Positions 27,101-37,479 of a stretch of 64,000 nt of DNA are shown here, in pieces; the stretch's first letter is position 1, and each line of letters opens with the position of its first letter. Made by a program: the position numbers and the translations under genes. The notes below the pieces were generated by a model. That model searched no databases, was not told where the DNA came from, and worked only from the letters and a program-made list of their open reading frames with translations. Source of the DNA: Iris pallida (Eukaryota > Streptophyta > Magnoliopsida > Asparagales > Iridaceae); contig JANAVB010003400.1 of NCBI GenBank assembly GCA_029216955.1, positions 18,658,492 through 18,722,491 on the forward strand, written 5' to 3'.

Positions 27101-27386
27101 GAGAGAAAGGGTTTGGGGCTTTTAAATGAAGGAGTGGTGGTAGGTGGGAGGTTTATTTCGGTTCATGATGAACCAACATAATTAAACCAATCTGAGCTGA
27201 ACCCATAGCAAAGCTAAAGCAGAGTATAAAAGCAGAAAGTAAAGTACAGAAATGAAATTGCAGGAAATTAATTAAAATAAAATTAAAGGAATTTAAATAC
27301 AGAGCAATACATGATAAATATAAAACATTTACATTTAAACAGTACATGCATTCTAAAAATACGTATTCTAGGAATGGGAAGTGACA
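24153..27386 (-). repeat. Gypsy element 5' LTR (3234 bp)
   Basis: Near-identical to 15713-18947, including the minisatellite at about 25672-26690. Scattered transitions and a 1-bp deletion distinguish the two. It ends GGGAAGTGACA followed by the TSD GAATC. Confidence 0.93.
25672..26690. repeat. LTR minisatellite (right copy)
   Basis: Same AAATAAATAA..CATGCGC array as in the left LTR, with similar length and a few base changes. Confidence 0.92.
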
Positions 27387-28655
27387 GAATCCATTCGCAT
27401 GTTATGTGCATTTGCATGTTTTCATAATTTTAAGTTATTTCAAATGGATGTCAAAAGCGCATTATTAAATGGTTTTATAAAAGAAGAAGTTTATGTAGCT
27501 CAACCTCCCGGTTTTACTGATTTCAAATTTCCTGAATATGTTTTCAAGTTGAAGAAAGCCTTATACAGTTTGAAACAAGCCCCTCGTGCTTGGTACGATC
27601 GTCTAAGCTCTTTTCTACTTGATAACGATTTTTAAAAGGGAAAGGTTGACACTACTTTGTTTATAAAATCTTTGAATAACAACATTCTTTTGATTCAAGT
27701 CTATATAGATGATATTATTTTTGGATCTACTGATGAATCTCTTTGTCAAAAAATTTCAAAGTGTATACAGAATGAGTTTGAAATGAGCATGATGGGAGAG
27801 CTAAAATTCTTTCTTGGACTGCAAATCAAACAAACCAACAATAGGACGTTCATAAATCAAGCAAAGTACACAAAGGATCTGTTAAAGAAGTTCGACATGG
27901 AAGCAGCAAAGCCACTTAGCACTCCAATGGCGACCTCAACCAAGCTTGATATTGATGAACAAGGCAAACCCGTCGACATACGTAAGTATCGAGGTATGAT
28001 CGTTAGTTTGCTATATTTAACTGCTAGTCGACCAGACATTATGTTTAGTATTTGCTTATGTGCACGCTTTCAAGCCAATCCTAAGGAATCACATCTGTGC
28101 ACAGTTAAGCGTATCTTCCGATACCTTAAAGGCACTTCTTCTGCCGGCTTATGGTATCCCAAAACCACGTCATTTGACCTAACCGGTTATTCTAATGCTG
28201 ATTTTGTCGGATGCAAAGTAGATAGAAAAAGCACTAGCGGCACATGTCATTTCCTAGGAAAAGCTCTAGTCTCTTGGTTTAGTAAGAAGCAAAATTTTAT
28301 TGTATTATCAACAACCGAGGCTGAGTATATTACCGCAGGACGTTGTTGTGCACAAATTTTGTGGATGAAACAAACTTTAGAAGACTATGGATTGCATTTT
28401 ACACACATATCCATTTTTTGTGTCAACACTAGTTCTATTAATTTGACTAAGAATCCAGTATGTCACTCTCGTACTAAACATATCGAGATTAGACATCACT
28501 TTCTTAGAGATCATCAACAAAATGGAGATATAGACCTTGTATACATAGACACACAGAATCAATTAGCTGACATACTCACAAAACCTCTAGCGGAAGATCG
28601 TTTCAATTATTTACGTCGAGAATTAAAAATTTTAGATATCAATAATATTAATTAA
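27387..28655 (+). pseudogene. Sirevirus pol, 3' part (RT and RNase H)
   Basis: Continuation of the copia pol after the gypsy insertion; the frame matches 15712 once one TSD copy is discounted. Visible: [22 protein letters not shown], the polymerase motif YIDDIIFGS (usually YVDD), SRPDIMF, and RNase H with KSTSGTCHFLG and STTEAEY. A TAA at 27633-27635 breaks the RT. The RNase H motif reads GYSNADFVG where copia elements have SDAD, so the first catalytic Asp appears to be Asn. It ends at 28655, followed by AT-rich DNA. Confidence 0.93.
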
Positions 28656-28980
28656 TTTTGTTTTATTAATTAATTTATTTGATACTCAATAACTATTTTC
28701 GAGACAAGCCTAAAAAGAGTCTGTCTGTCACCACAACTACGGTCGAAGCGAAGCGGTACTTAAGAGTTCCCCAGTGAACCGCCGTTAGCTGGGACAGTAC
28801 TCCTACAGCTAATCTGAGACAGATGCTGAATAAATAATATTAATTTATAAAATAATATTAATTATTTTATTTTGAGATTTAAAACTACTAAACTCTGAAC
28901 TAAACATTTGAAACGAATTAATAAAAAAGATGTGGCCCATTGTTATTTTTTTACACATATATAGCCAGGCAACCCTTGGC
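28656..28980. other. Spacer between pol and env-like ORF
   Basis: Non-coding, AT-rich. A GTGGCCCATTGTTATT stretch near 28932 resembles the LTR start, weakly. Nothing else is recognised. Confidence 0.6.
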
Positions 28981-29036
28981 GAATTCGGCCCGAGTTCGGT
29001 CCGAATTCGGCCAGAGTTCGGCTGGGTATATATATG
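28981..29036 (+). promoter_or_regulatory. Putative internal promoter of env-like ORF (four 11-bp units plus TATA)
   Basis: Four head-to-tail 11-bp units (GAATTCGGCCC, GAGTTCGGTCC, GAATTCGGCCA, GAGTTCGGCTG) are followed after 5 bp by TATATATATG (29027-29036). A 20-bp stretch at 29003-29022 matches the LTR at 10776-10795 in 19 of 20 positions. The same unit-plus-TATA layout drives the LTR. A 245-bp C/T-rich leader with a telobox-like TTAAACCCTAGTT follows, then the ORF. Promoter activity is inferred. Confidence 0.6.
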
Positions 29037-29281
29037 TACCAGCCAGAACCCAAGGCCCCCTCTTCTTCATTCTTCCAAACATCATCAACACAGCAGCAGC
29101 CGTGCCCCTTAAACCCTAGTTCGTCTCTACCTTCCTTCTTCCAATCCGTGTGGAGATCTTCGTCCAAACTTTGGATTCGTGCGAAGAATTTCGTCCTCTA
29201 CAGCATATCCAACTCTCGAAAGGTATAATTTCTTCTCTCCTCCACTTTCTAATTATTAGGGTTTCTAGATTTTAGAATAGA

Positions 29282-30421
29282 ATGCCTAAGGGATTCAATC
29301 CTTTCAAGAGGAAGAAGACCAATGCCAGTGAAAAGGCATCATCTTCGGATCCGCATACAGATTTCCTCTTTTCTCCGGTCCAATCGGATGATGGTGCATC
29401 GGACGAGTTTTACTTAAAAACTCCCGACCAAGCCCTATTGTGGTATGCCTATTTCATTATGCGTACTATTCGTACCGGATCTCCGATCAAATGGACTGTC
29501 TTTCCCGACCACCGTCCTTACTTTGAGGCATTAGGGTTACAACACTTTGTTTCTTTACAATTCCCTATAGCTACTAATACCATTAGATTATTTTACTGTA
29601 ATTTCGTGTTAGACACTTTTACCGCGAGAACACGTGTCGGAGGGATAGATATCGAGTTTACTGATGAAACGTTAGCAGAAATCCTTGGTATTCCAAACGA
29701 AGGTGTCCCGCTCAATGACATCACTGATTTTGATTTCCCCGATGGTACGACTCTCGTTAGTTTCAAGAATGAGCTTTGTGTGCCCGCACGTGCTCGTCCT
29801 GGAAAGTTCAAGGCCAATAACTTGAACTTATTTAACTACGAATTACATCGCATCATCTATTCCACTTTACTTCCAAAATCTACTTCCAAAGATGATGTCA
29901 CTGCACTTGAGCTTTCTGCTCTATATCACATTTTTAAGGGGATTCCTTTTTCTGCCCCTAAGACTATCATTCAGATGATGGGTAGATGTCGCAAAAGAGA
30001 CCGCAACCTCTCTTATGCGATGATCATCCCACGCATCTTTCAGAGATTTGACATTGACCTATCCACTTGTGCTGTTGACCCTGAGCCCAAGTTCCTTAAA
30101 CTCTCTCGTCGCAGCATTGCCACTGTTTCTCTACCTACTGCACCTGCTCCTCCTACACCTACCTCCACAGCACCTGGTCCTCCTCAGTCTTACCCTGTGA
30201 CATTTGAGGGTATTCATCAGCACCTATCAGATCTGCAGTCATTCTATGTTGACACTTCCAGGAAACATGAGTTCCGTGATGTGACTCGGTTCCAGGCTAT
30301 TGCCAAATCCTTCGCCGATCTGAGATTTACGCAGATGGGTCACTCAGCTAGCTCTCTACCTCGAGACCCTTCTGTTTCTGGCTACCGCATTGATGATGAG
30401 ATGGTCCACTCTTTGTTCTAG
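29282..30421 (+). CDS. Sirevirus env-like / third ORF, 379 aa, open
   Basis: Uninterrupted 379-codon frame after pol, in the position of the third ORF of Sireviruses. The N-terminus is basic and serine-rich (NPFKRKKTNASEKASSS). The central 200 residues resemble the 'putative plant transposon protein' domain found in retroelement third ORFs, with WYAYFIMRTI, PDHRPYFEAL and LAEILGIPNEG. Then come a proline/threonine-rich linker and a C-terminal helical part. I see no clear signal peptide or strong membrane segment, so 'envelope' describes position, not proven role. It is the only full-length open retroelement gene here. The start is the first ATG after the leader. Confidence 0.8.
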   Translation: MPKGFNPFKRKKTNASEKASSSDPHTDFLFSPVQSDDGASDEFYLKTPDQALLWYAYFIMRTIRTGSPIKWTVFPDHRPYFEALGLQHFVSLQFPIATNTIRLFYCNFVLDTFTARTRVGGIDIEFTDETLAEILGIPNEGVPLNDITDFDFPDGTTLVSFKNELCVPARARPGKFKANNLNLFNYELHRIIYSTLLPKSTSKDDVTALELSALYHIFKGIPFSAPKTIIQMMGRCRKRDRNLSYAMIIPRIFQRFDIDLSTCAVDPEPKFLKLSRRSIATVSLPTAPAPPTPTSTAPGPPQSYPVTFEGIHQHLSDLQSFYVDTSRKHEFRDVTRFQAIAKSFADLRFTQMGHSASSLPRDPSVSGYRIDDEMVHSLF

Positions 30422-31120
30422 CCAGGAAACACTTACGATTGGTATCGTACTTCTGGTGCCACTCCTCATACTTCTGGAGCTGGTCCATCTGGACATGCTG
30501 GCACTACAGCCGATGACGATGATGATGAAGATGATGATTTTTGAGATGTTACATATTGAGACTGATATTTTGTCTTATGTTTACTTGGAAATGCTCCGAC
30601 TTTCCAAGATATTATCAGCACTCTTTATTTTAGTTATTATTTGTGACTCTTCATAGACACATATTTTTTATTATGCCTCGGTTTGGCATATGTTTCATTT
30701 AGTTTACTTATTCAGCTCAGCATTTTATTTTTTTCAGCTTTATTATAGCATTTCTTGTGTTTATACAATAGCATTCTCTTTTTATGCTTCTATATAAAAC
30801 TGTCTGTGACAAATACCATGCCTGTGTTGTTTATACAATATCTCTTATCTTTTCTAACTGTTTATACCATGCCTGTGATGAATGTTTTATATATATTTCT
30901 TGTGTTTCTTCACTGTTTGTTACGTATGCATTTATTGCGGGGGAGCTTTCTCTTTTGCAATTATTTTGCTAAGTGACAACGGGGAAGAAATAGGATCTAA
31001 CATCTTCATGAATGCAGATTATGAACAATTTTTGCTTTCTCCGGTATTACACATTTTTGAATTGATCCATACTTAGATGTTATATCGGCAAGGTTTGTCA
31101 ATTATCAAAATGGGGGAGAT
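30422..31120 (+). other. Sirevirus 3' region with repeated polypurine tracts
   Basis: T-rich non-coding DNA after an Asp-rich C-terminal remnant. Purine tracts include GCGGGGGAGC near 30938, ACGGGGAAGAAATAGG near 30978 and AAAATGGGGGAGAT (31107-31120) directly before the 3' LTR. Multiple PPT-like copies are a known Sirevirus trait. The last is the functional candidate. Confidence 0.75.
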
Positions 31121-32189
31121 TGTTGGCCCATTGGTCATGGTCAAACCTGATTTTAATAATTGATCAAACTCTGTCTCGATATAAATGCAAGGCAATTCAG
31201 ATGTTTACCTACGACGTTTTGGATACTGCTCAACGATGGATATCTACTATGTTCAAGACCGAAGCTGTTTGCCATTCAGAATGTATTTCCTTCAAAGCAA
31301 TGTAATTTTTCATTTTATTGAGTCTAGGAATACATTGTACACCAAGTCGTACTGGCAAATAAGCTGTCTGGAATCGTTTTTCAAAATCACCCTATCCTTT
31401 TAAAAATGACCTATGTTTTTGAAAAACATCCTTTTTACAAAAAGCTTCTGAAGGACTTTTCAAAAAGCCAAAATGATTTTTCTCAAAATCAACTGGCAGA
31501 ACCCTAGCAGAACTCGGCCAGAGTTCGACCAAGTTGAACGTTATGTGAACGTTTGATTTTTAACTTGGCCACCCTTCAGTTGCGGTTTGTTATAAAGAGT
31601 TCTGTCTGAATTCTGCCCGAATTCTGTCAGAGTTCTGTCTTTGGAAAAACTATAAATAGAGAAGGATTTTGATCATTTCAAATCACCAATTCACTTTCAA
31701 TCTCTTCTCTTCTAAAGCTTACATTTTCTCCAAAGAGTTATCAAAAGCTAACATTTTCAAATCCCAAGCCAGTTACAATCCTCTAGTCGATTTGCCAGTG
31801 CGGTACGGTCTAGAAGTTTCAGAGCGGTTGTAATCAGAGGCTTGATTGAAGATACAACTCTTCACAATTGAAGTTGGTCGAGTTCTTCGTATCAAAGCTC
31901 GCGTCTGTAGAAGTTGCAAGGACTTCGTATGAAAACTTGCGAAATTTTCCAATAGTGGATTCAACTGGAAGCTAGAGTTCTTCCGACTGGACTAGTCCTC
32001 ACAAGAGGAAAACCAGTATAAATCTCGGTGTTTGCGTTTGCCTTCTGATCACTTTTCATTACTGTTATTTACTTTGTGATTATTTTTATATCTGTGATCT
32101 AACTGCTAACGAGATTTTTAATTAGCAATATTCCGTTGCCTGCTCTATTCACCCCCCTCTAGAGTATTCTGCTTTACGATTTCGTTCCT

Positions 32190-32192
<3 letters not shown>
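31121..32192 (+). repeat. Sirevirus 3' LTR (1072 bp)
   Basis: Matches 10387-11447 with scattered substitutions and one extra 11-bp GAATTCTG unit near 31604-31640. TATAAATA follows the unit cluster. It ends CCTACA at 32192. Confidence 0.93.
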
Positions 32193-32238
<46 letters not shown>

Positions 32239-32278
32239 TTAAGAATTTTAATTATTTAAATCTAAATTGGGAGGATTA
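32193..32278 (-). mobile_element. (TA)n remainder and probable terminus of LTR C
   Basis: TA repeat to 32235, then an AT-rich stretch ending GGATTACA. On the minus strand this reads TGTAATCC, a plausible LTR start comparable to TGTAAGACC of LTR B. The flanking sequence does not repeat GGTCA, so the junction is not a clean insertion. Confidence 0.5.
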
Positions 32279-34586
32279 CAGAATCTGAAGAGAAAGCATA
32301 TTTATTCAGATTTTATCCACCTACCCATAAAAATGAAGTCTGAGCGAAAAATTCAGTTCCTCCGTATCCAAGGGATTCTGCTGACTACTTTTCCTAGAGA
32401 CACTCCATTGTTTGCTCTCTGCATGTCTCAAGGGATCTTTTTATTGCAAGCAACCCTCAAAGATGGACATGTTTCTACTATTCAAAGTATTTTGAAGCAA
32501 AGAAAGACTTAGAAAAACTTTGATCGGGGTCTTGTAGAAGCATGAAAAATACGAGTTACCCAAGGTAACATTAACCAGTGGACATGAGGCAAAACAATGT
32601 ATCCAGCAGAAACATTGGATCAATAAATGCTTCAGCGTATAGGTGATCCAGCGGACAAAATATCCAGATAGACCACAATATATTTACTCAACACGCATAC
32701 CAAAAAGTTTATACTTCCAGAGATTACTTCAACTAACAAAGTGACATTCATCACAGAGTACGAGGAATGAACCTCGAGAAGTAAGACATTTGTAAAGTTA
32801 ATCATTTTGTCTCATATACATGGTAGAAAGATTACCTTTCTTCTGCACAAAAAATGTCCACAGAACATGTTTCTTCCATCGGTGAACAACCAGCAAAAAT
32901 TATCGCTTCTACTTAAAACTCATTAATTACCCAAGTTGACATCTTTGTCAGTACAATTAATAGCTGTCACTTCAGGACAATCGAAGGGGAATGGTTCATG
33001 ATATCTGGCAAATATTCGAAAAGTGTCAGATAAATCAATCTAAAAGAACGAGAAATAACTTTTTTAACAGAGAAATATATCCGTTGATTACTTATCAACG
33101 AAAAAGTTATGCTCCCTATTCTCCAGCAGAACAATGAAAAGAGCCTTCGCGCCAAGGACTCCAGTTTGCTTCTTAAGTAGGCAGATAACTGCATATGTTT
33201 CTATATAGCAACGACTGCACTACTATTAATTGTGCTTTCGTTCATCTCATACAAAATGGACGACAAGCATTATTCTTTCATGAACACTAGGTTACCATTT
33301 AATAATATTTAGGAACTTACAACATGTCACATCCAATGCACCCAGATAAATCAGACCCTTCCTTAGTTTTGAAACATGCCTCGTGTTCTCAAGTGTTCGT
33401 GGCATACCATTAAACATGGGTCTTTTAATGTTCCCTAAGACAATGCTCTTGTACTTTGCATCACTCCCAATGAGGAAGACATCACCACTATACTCCTTAT
33501 AGGTGTTGAACAACTCTCTATTTGGACACATATGGTATGGACCACATGAGTCAAGAATCCAAGCTTAGATGAAGGCATCCTTCCTGTGATATTGCAAGTA
33601 CATCACACGGTAACTACAACAACTCCTTGACTCTAATTGCTTGAACTGGCACTTTTACCATTCTTTTCTAACCATTTCTTATACATTAGACATTGTTTCT
33701 TCACGTGATCTACATGCTTGCAGAAATAGCATTCATCGCATCCTGCCCTGGTGACTTGGATTTTCTTCGACTACTCTTGCCTCAATCTTTATTTTTCTCT
33801 TTCATTGACAATCAACTTAGATAACTCCTCAAGGATTCGATATCCTCGTGATCTTATTATCGAGAAGCATAATTATAACATACTCCATCTCGAGAATCCC
33901 CTTCCCATAAAAGGATTTTTGCTACCAAATGGTCATATGACGCTGAAAATGAAGATATGAGCAAAAAACTTGATCCTCTTCCTTTAACTTTACCTTAAGA
34001 CACAGAAAATTGTAATCATCTTATGAAGTTGTTTAGATTGTGTAGAATTTTGGTTCCTTTCGTCATGCATAAACTCTATAGTTGCTTCTTGAGATAGAAC
34101 TTGTTTGACAAAGACTGTCATATACATGACCTATAGCTTCAACCATAAACTTGTCGCATAAGTTTCAATTATGATGTTGTACATCACCTCGTATGTGAGG
34201 CAAAGCTATATTGTGCATTCTGGCCCATAATACATGTATTCGCATGCATCATCTATCATGTAGACATGTTTCTTTTCCTTAATGGTAATGACCTTTTGCT
34301 ATCCCACTTTTATAATATATTTTTTAACCCTTCTTGGTCACATTGAGAAGTTTTCCATACTGTTAAACTTCTTCACCTCAACTTTTTGCAATTAACTTTG
34401 TTTTTCGTCATCTTTAATTCAAAAGTAGAGAACTCACCATCAGATATTTATGAAACAATAACTTACAATCACAATCTAAGAAGATAGAAAGCGGACTAGT
34501 GTGTCCATGTCGTTGACTAAATCATAAAACTGAAGAACCTTTGGTTCCCTTTGCTTTGATACCAATTCTTACCATAAAAACACGCA
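32279..34586 (-). pseudogene. Decayed Tork/Tnt1-type Ty1/copia fragment
   Basis: Minus strand. A PBS-like TGGTATCAAAGC is at 34553-34564. A CCHC knuckle CYFCKHVDHVKKQC is at 33690-33731. A protease/GAG-pre-integrase stretch runs from about 33570 to 33292: WILDS, YHMCPNRELFNTYKEY, GMPRTLENTRHVSKL and LGALDVTCCKF, typical of Tork/Tnt1-like elements. Many stops and frameshifts lie in between. Positions 32279-33290 show no clear domain and may be further decayed pol. The fragment is interrupted on its right by the CACTA element. Confidence 0.75.
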
Positions 34587-35055
34587 CACTACTAAAATCT
34601 GTCAAATCAGCGACGCCAGAGGACGTCGCTAAAAAGGGAAAATACGTCGCTAAATCTAATTGGTGACGTATTTAGCGACGTTTCGACGTAGTCGTGATTT
34701 GCCTAGTCGCTAAACACCAGGACGTCGCAATACGTCGCTATTGCGACGACAGTTAGCGACGCAGTCGCGTCGCTAATTCAGCGACTACAAGTGACGTACA
34801 ACGACTGTGTTTGTCGACGTCATTTAGCGACGTTTAGCGACGTTACATACATCGATGCTGACCTGGCATGTCAGCAAAATGGCGACGTTCTGCGACGTTT
34901 ATACGTCGCTATATTGTCGACACATAGCAACGTTTTAGCGACATCGTATTTAGCGACGTTTAGTGATAATCAGCGACGGGGTGAATCATATTTAGCGACG
35001 TTCCGATACTTACTTAGCGACGTGCATGTTCGTTGCTGAACGTCGCTAAATTTGG
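34587..35055. repeat. CACTA left terminal and subterminal GCGACG array
   Basis: After the TIR there are dozens of TTAGCGACGTTT and AACGTCGCTAA words in both orientations over about 440 bp. In En/Spm-type elements such subterminal repeats are binding sites for the TNPA-type protein. Confidence 0.9.
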
Positions 35056-35405
35056 TAAAAATTTTTAAAAAAATACAGCATTTGCAGCAGCACCTACAGC
35101 AGCATTTGCAGCAAATAATATGAAACACAATCAACACCTACAGCAGCATTCACTGGGTTCGCCGACCCCTTCGGTGGAACACTACTCAACACCGGCTGAT
35201 CAGGAGGAGCATCACGAACACAAAGTATCAAACAATATGAAACACCATCACGAACACATATGAAACACAATCACATCACTCAACACAGATATATGAAAAA
35301 TTTCAACAACAGTATCAAACATAATGAAACACAATAACAATGTATGTAGAAACACATAAAAGACCCAACAATGGGCCATCACACAACAATATATATATAT
35401 GTCGA
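35056..35405. other. 3' region of the TNPA-like gene
   Basis: Non-coding, with CAGCAGCATTTGCAG and GAAACACAATCA repeats. GGCTGATCAGGAGGAGCAT occurs both here (about 35189) and at the end of the coding exon (about 35408). Confidence 0.6.
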
Positions 35406-36852
35406 CTACGGCTGATCAGGAGGAGCATTACCGCTCTTGGAAAGAAGGTAAGCATACTGCTCCGGTGTAAGAACCACCGACGACGATGAAGGATGAAGCA
35501 ATGCAACCGCTGTAGAAGGAGGCAGTGTAACCGCTGGAGAAGGAGGCAGTGTAACCGCTGGAGATGGGTGCGTCCGCATCTCCTCTAGGGCTAGCAGTCT
35601 GGCGCTGCATTGCTCCATGCAAGCCGCTATCCTAGCAACGGTGCCGTGAATAGTCTCCTGCGTCCCCTGTACGTCCCTCACAGTGCGCTCGAGCTCGTCA
35701 AAGCGTGCGGTGACCGACGCAGCGTCCCCTTGCACCTGAGACCCTGGCTGCTCAGAAATCCTTCTCAGCATATCGTCGCGCAGCTCAGCAATCTGGCGGG
35801 CATTGGTATCCTCGACTCGGGATGACTCGGCCTGTGAGGGCTGTAAATGAGCACTGGCAGAGGGAGCCCTGGATGCCTGCGTTGCAACAAATGTGTCGTA
35901 GGACCCCGTACCGTAGTACATACCTCTATGAAGACCACCAACGGCAGTCTTCTAGAGCTCGTCCTCCGACTGAGGCGAAGAGGGCTGCGATGTACCAACC
36001 CCTCCCTCTGCCAGTGCACTAGCACTCGCACGCTCACGTAGCCTAACAAACTCGTCCTAGAAATCATTGTGCATCTATATAAATCAGTACTTACCTAAAT
36101 TAGCCTAATAAACGTCTAAAGTATTTAATTATTATTAACTATATGGTTATCTGTATATTCTTCAAGTTATGTTAAAAATTAACGAAATCTAAATTAGTAC
36201 TTACATAGCTCTGAGTAGCCCGGTCGTCGATGAGCTTCCCGTCCTTCCGATGGGTGGCCAGGAAGACGGTCACCATATTTGCGTCCTCACCCCTCTGTAC
36301 CTGCGTATTTGTTATATTTTATTCTTTAGTAAAATAGAAAATTATATACTCCTACTATCAATAAAATCTTATATATTGCAATAAATTACATACCAGACGA
36401 CGAAAATGCTCCGTCATAGGAATCGATCCACCACACCACTTTTCGGCCCTCGTCCTAGCCGCCTTCACCTTCTCCGACCGCTCTCTGTACCAGGGCTCCT
36501 CAAATCAAGCCCTCATCGTGGTCCACTGGTCAGGCGTGATCCAACCAGCAATCGGCTTTTCGGAGCGCTGCCGAGCTTTCTGATCGTCAATTGCATCACA
36601 GATTAACTTGCCGGCGACGGCAGGAAACTGCCTCTCAATCTGCTCGGCCCGGTGTGGTTGATAAAAATAAGTCCTCTACAAGAATTATAAATTAAAATAA
36701 TTTCTAAAAATACTTAAAATTATATTAATCATACTAAATTAACTATCTTTAATTACCTTAAAATGGGCAAACCAGAATGCCTTCCTCTCTTCCGAGGCAT
36801 CCGAGTAGTTGATCCACGGACCCCCATAGTTGGACCTCAGAAAGGAGCCAAA

Positions 36853-36933
<81 letters not shown>

Positions 36934-37316
36934 TATTCATTTAACTTACTTCGTAGGACCGTCGGCCCAAATCTCCATCCTCGTCTCGTCCTGGAGTGCG
37001 CATGGAGGGTCGCTCTGGTATGGATCTACACGGGCGGGAGTAGGGACTACCTCCTCCACCTGCTCCCCACCCGCCATGCTGCTGTCAGCGGTAGGAAGGC
37101 TAGGGGAAGGAGTATCAGCAAGCCTGGAACTGCTCGTCCCAGGTGTACTGCCATCCGGACCTACGACCGTATGGTATGATGGAGTGCTCGGGTCAGACGA
37201 TGGTCCGGAGCCATCCTCTGGTAACGGAGCTCTCTGCCCACCTAAGGATACGGCTCATCCTGACCTATCTTCGCGTCATCCTGCTATGCCTCCGCGTCGT
37301 CCTACCATGCTGATAA
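35406..37316 (-). pseudogene. TNPA-like protein (Transposase_24 family), multi-exon, damaged
   Basis: Accessory DNA-binding protein of CACTA elements. Exon-like blocks from right to left: 37316-36955 (proline/serine-rich, ending DETRMEIWADGPT before GTAAGT); 36838-36770 (SNYGGPWINYSDASEER, FWFAHFK); 36675-36393 (YFYQPHRAEQIERQF, then KVKAARTRAEKWCGGSIPMTEHFRR); 36300-36205 (FLATHRKDGKLIDDRATQSY before GTAAGT); and a last exon 36070-35406 with a helical region (DELERTVRDVQGTQETIHG) and a three-fold PSPAVTLP repeat. The intron at about 36950-36840 contains A-run and (TA)n. Stops occur in the first, third and last blocks. Exon limits are approximate. Confidence 0.75.
36850..36926. repeat. A-run plus (TA)n in TNPA-like intron
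   Basis: About 20 A followed by about 55 bp of TA repeat. It could be a small retroposon tail. Confidence 0.9.
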
Positions 37317-37479
37317 TAACATATGATTAAAAATATAAATAAATACAATAACAGTTTAAAAATATCTACATACATTGGAGTTCATAATTTAAGTTTACAA
37401 AAATTTGAATACTAATAGAAATGATCATAGTTCATAATTTAAGATTACAGAAATATGAATACATTGAAATCACAGTTTC

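Larger units (their letters stand above)
15713..27386 (-). mobile_element. Chromodomain-type Ty3/gypsy retrotransposon nested in the Sirevirus
   Basis: Complete 11674-bp element with 3.2-kb LTRs (15713-18947 and 24153-27386), termini TGTCAC...GTGACA and perfect TSD GAATC (15708-15712, 27387-27391). It lies inside the Sirevirus RT gene in opposite orientation. Gag-pol is on the minus strand, so the right LTR is its 5' LTR. The C-terminal chromodomain and order PR-RT-RH-INT suggest the Tekay/Del chromovirus clade. LTRs look about 98% identical by eye. The internal region carries four in-frame stops, so it is not autonomous now. Confidence 0.95.
10387..32192 (+). mobile_element. Sirevirus-type Ty1/copia retrotransposon, split by a nested gypsy element
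   Basis: LTRs of 1061 and 1072 bp (10387-11447 and 31121-32192) begin TGTTGG and end CTACA. A tRNA-iMet PBS follows the 5' LTR and a GGGGGAG polypurine tract precedes the 3' LTR. Gene order gag, protease, integrase, RT-RNaseH, then a third env-like ORF marks it as a Sirevirus. Without the nested element (11679 bp including one TSD copy) it is about 10.1 kb, a usual Sirevirus size. The TSD is ATATA, uninformative because the target is (TA)n. LTRs differ at roughly 2-3% of positions by eye. Gag and pol are disabled. Confidence 0.93.
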
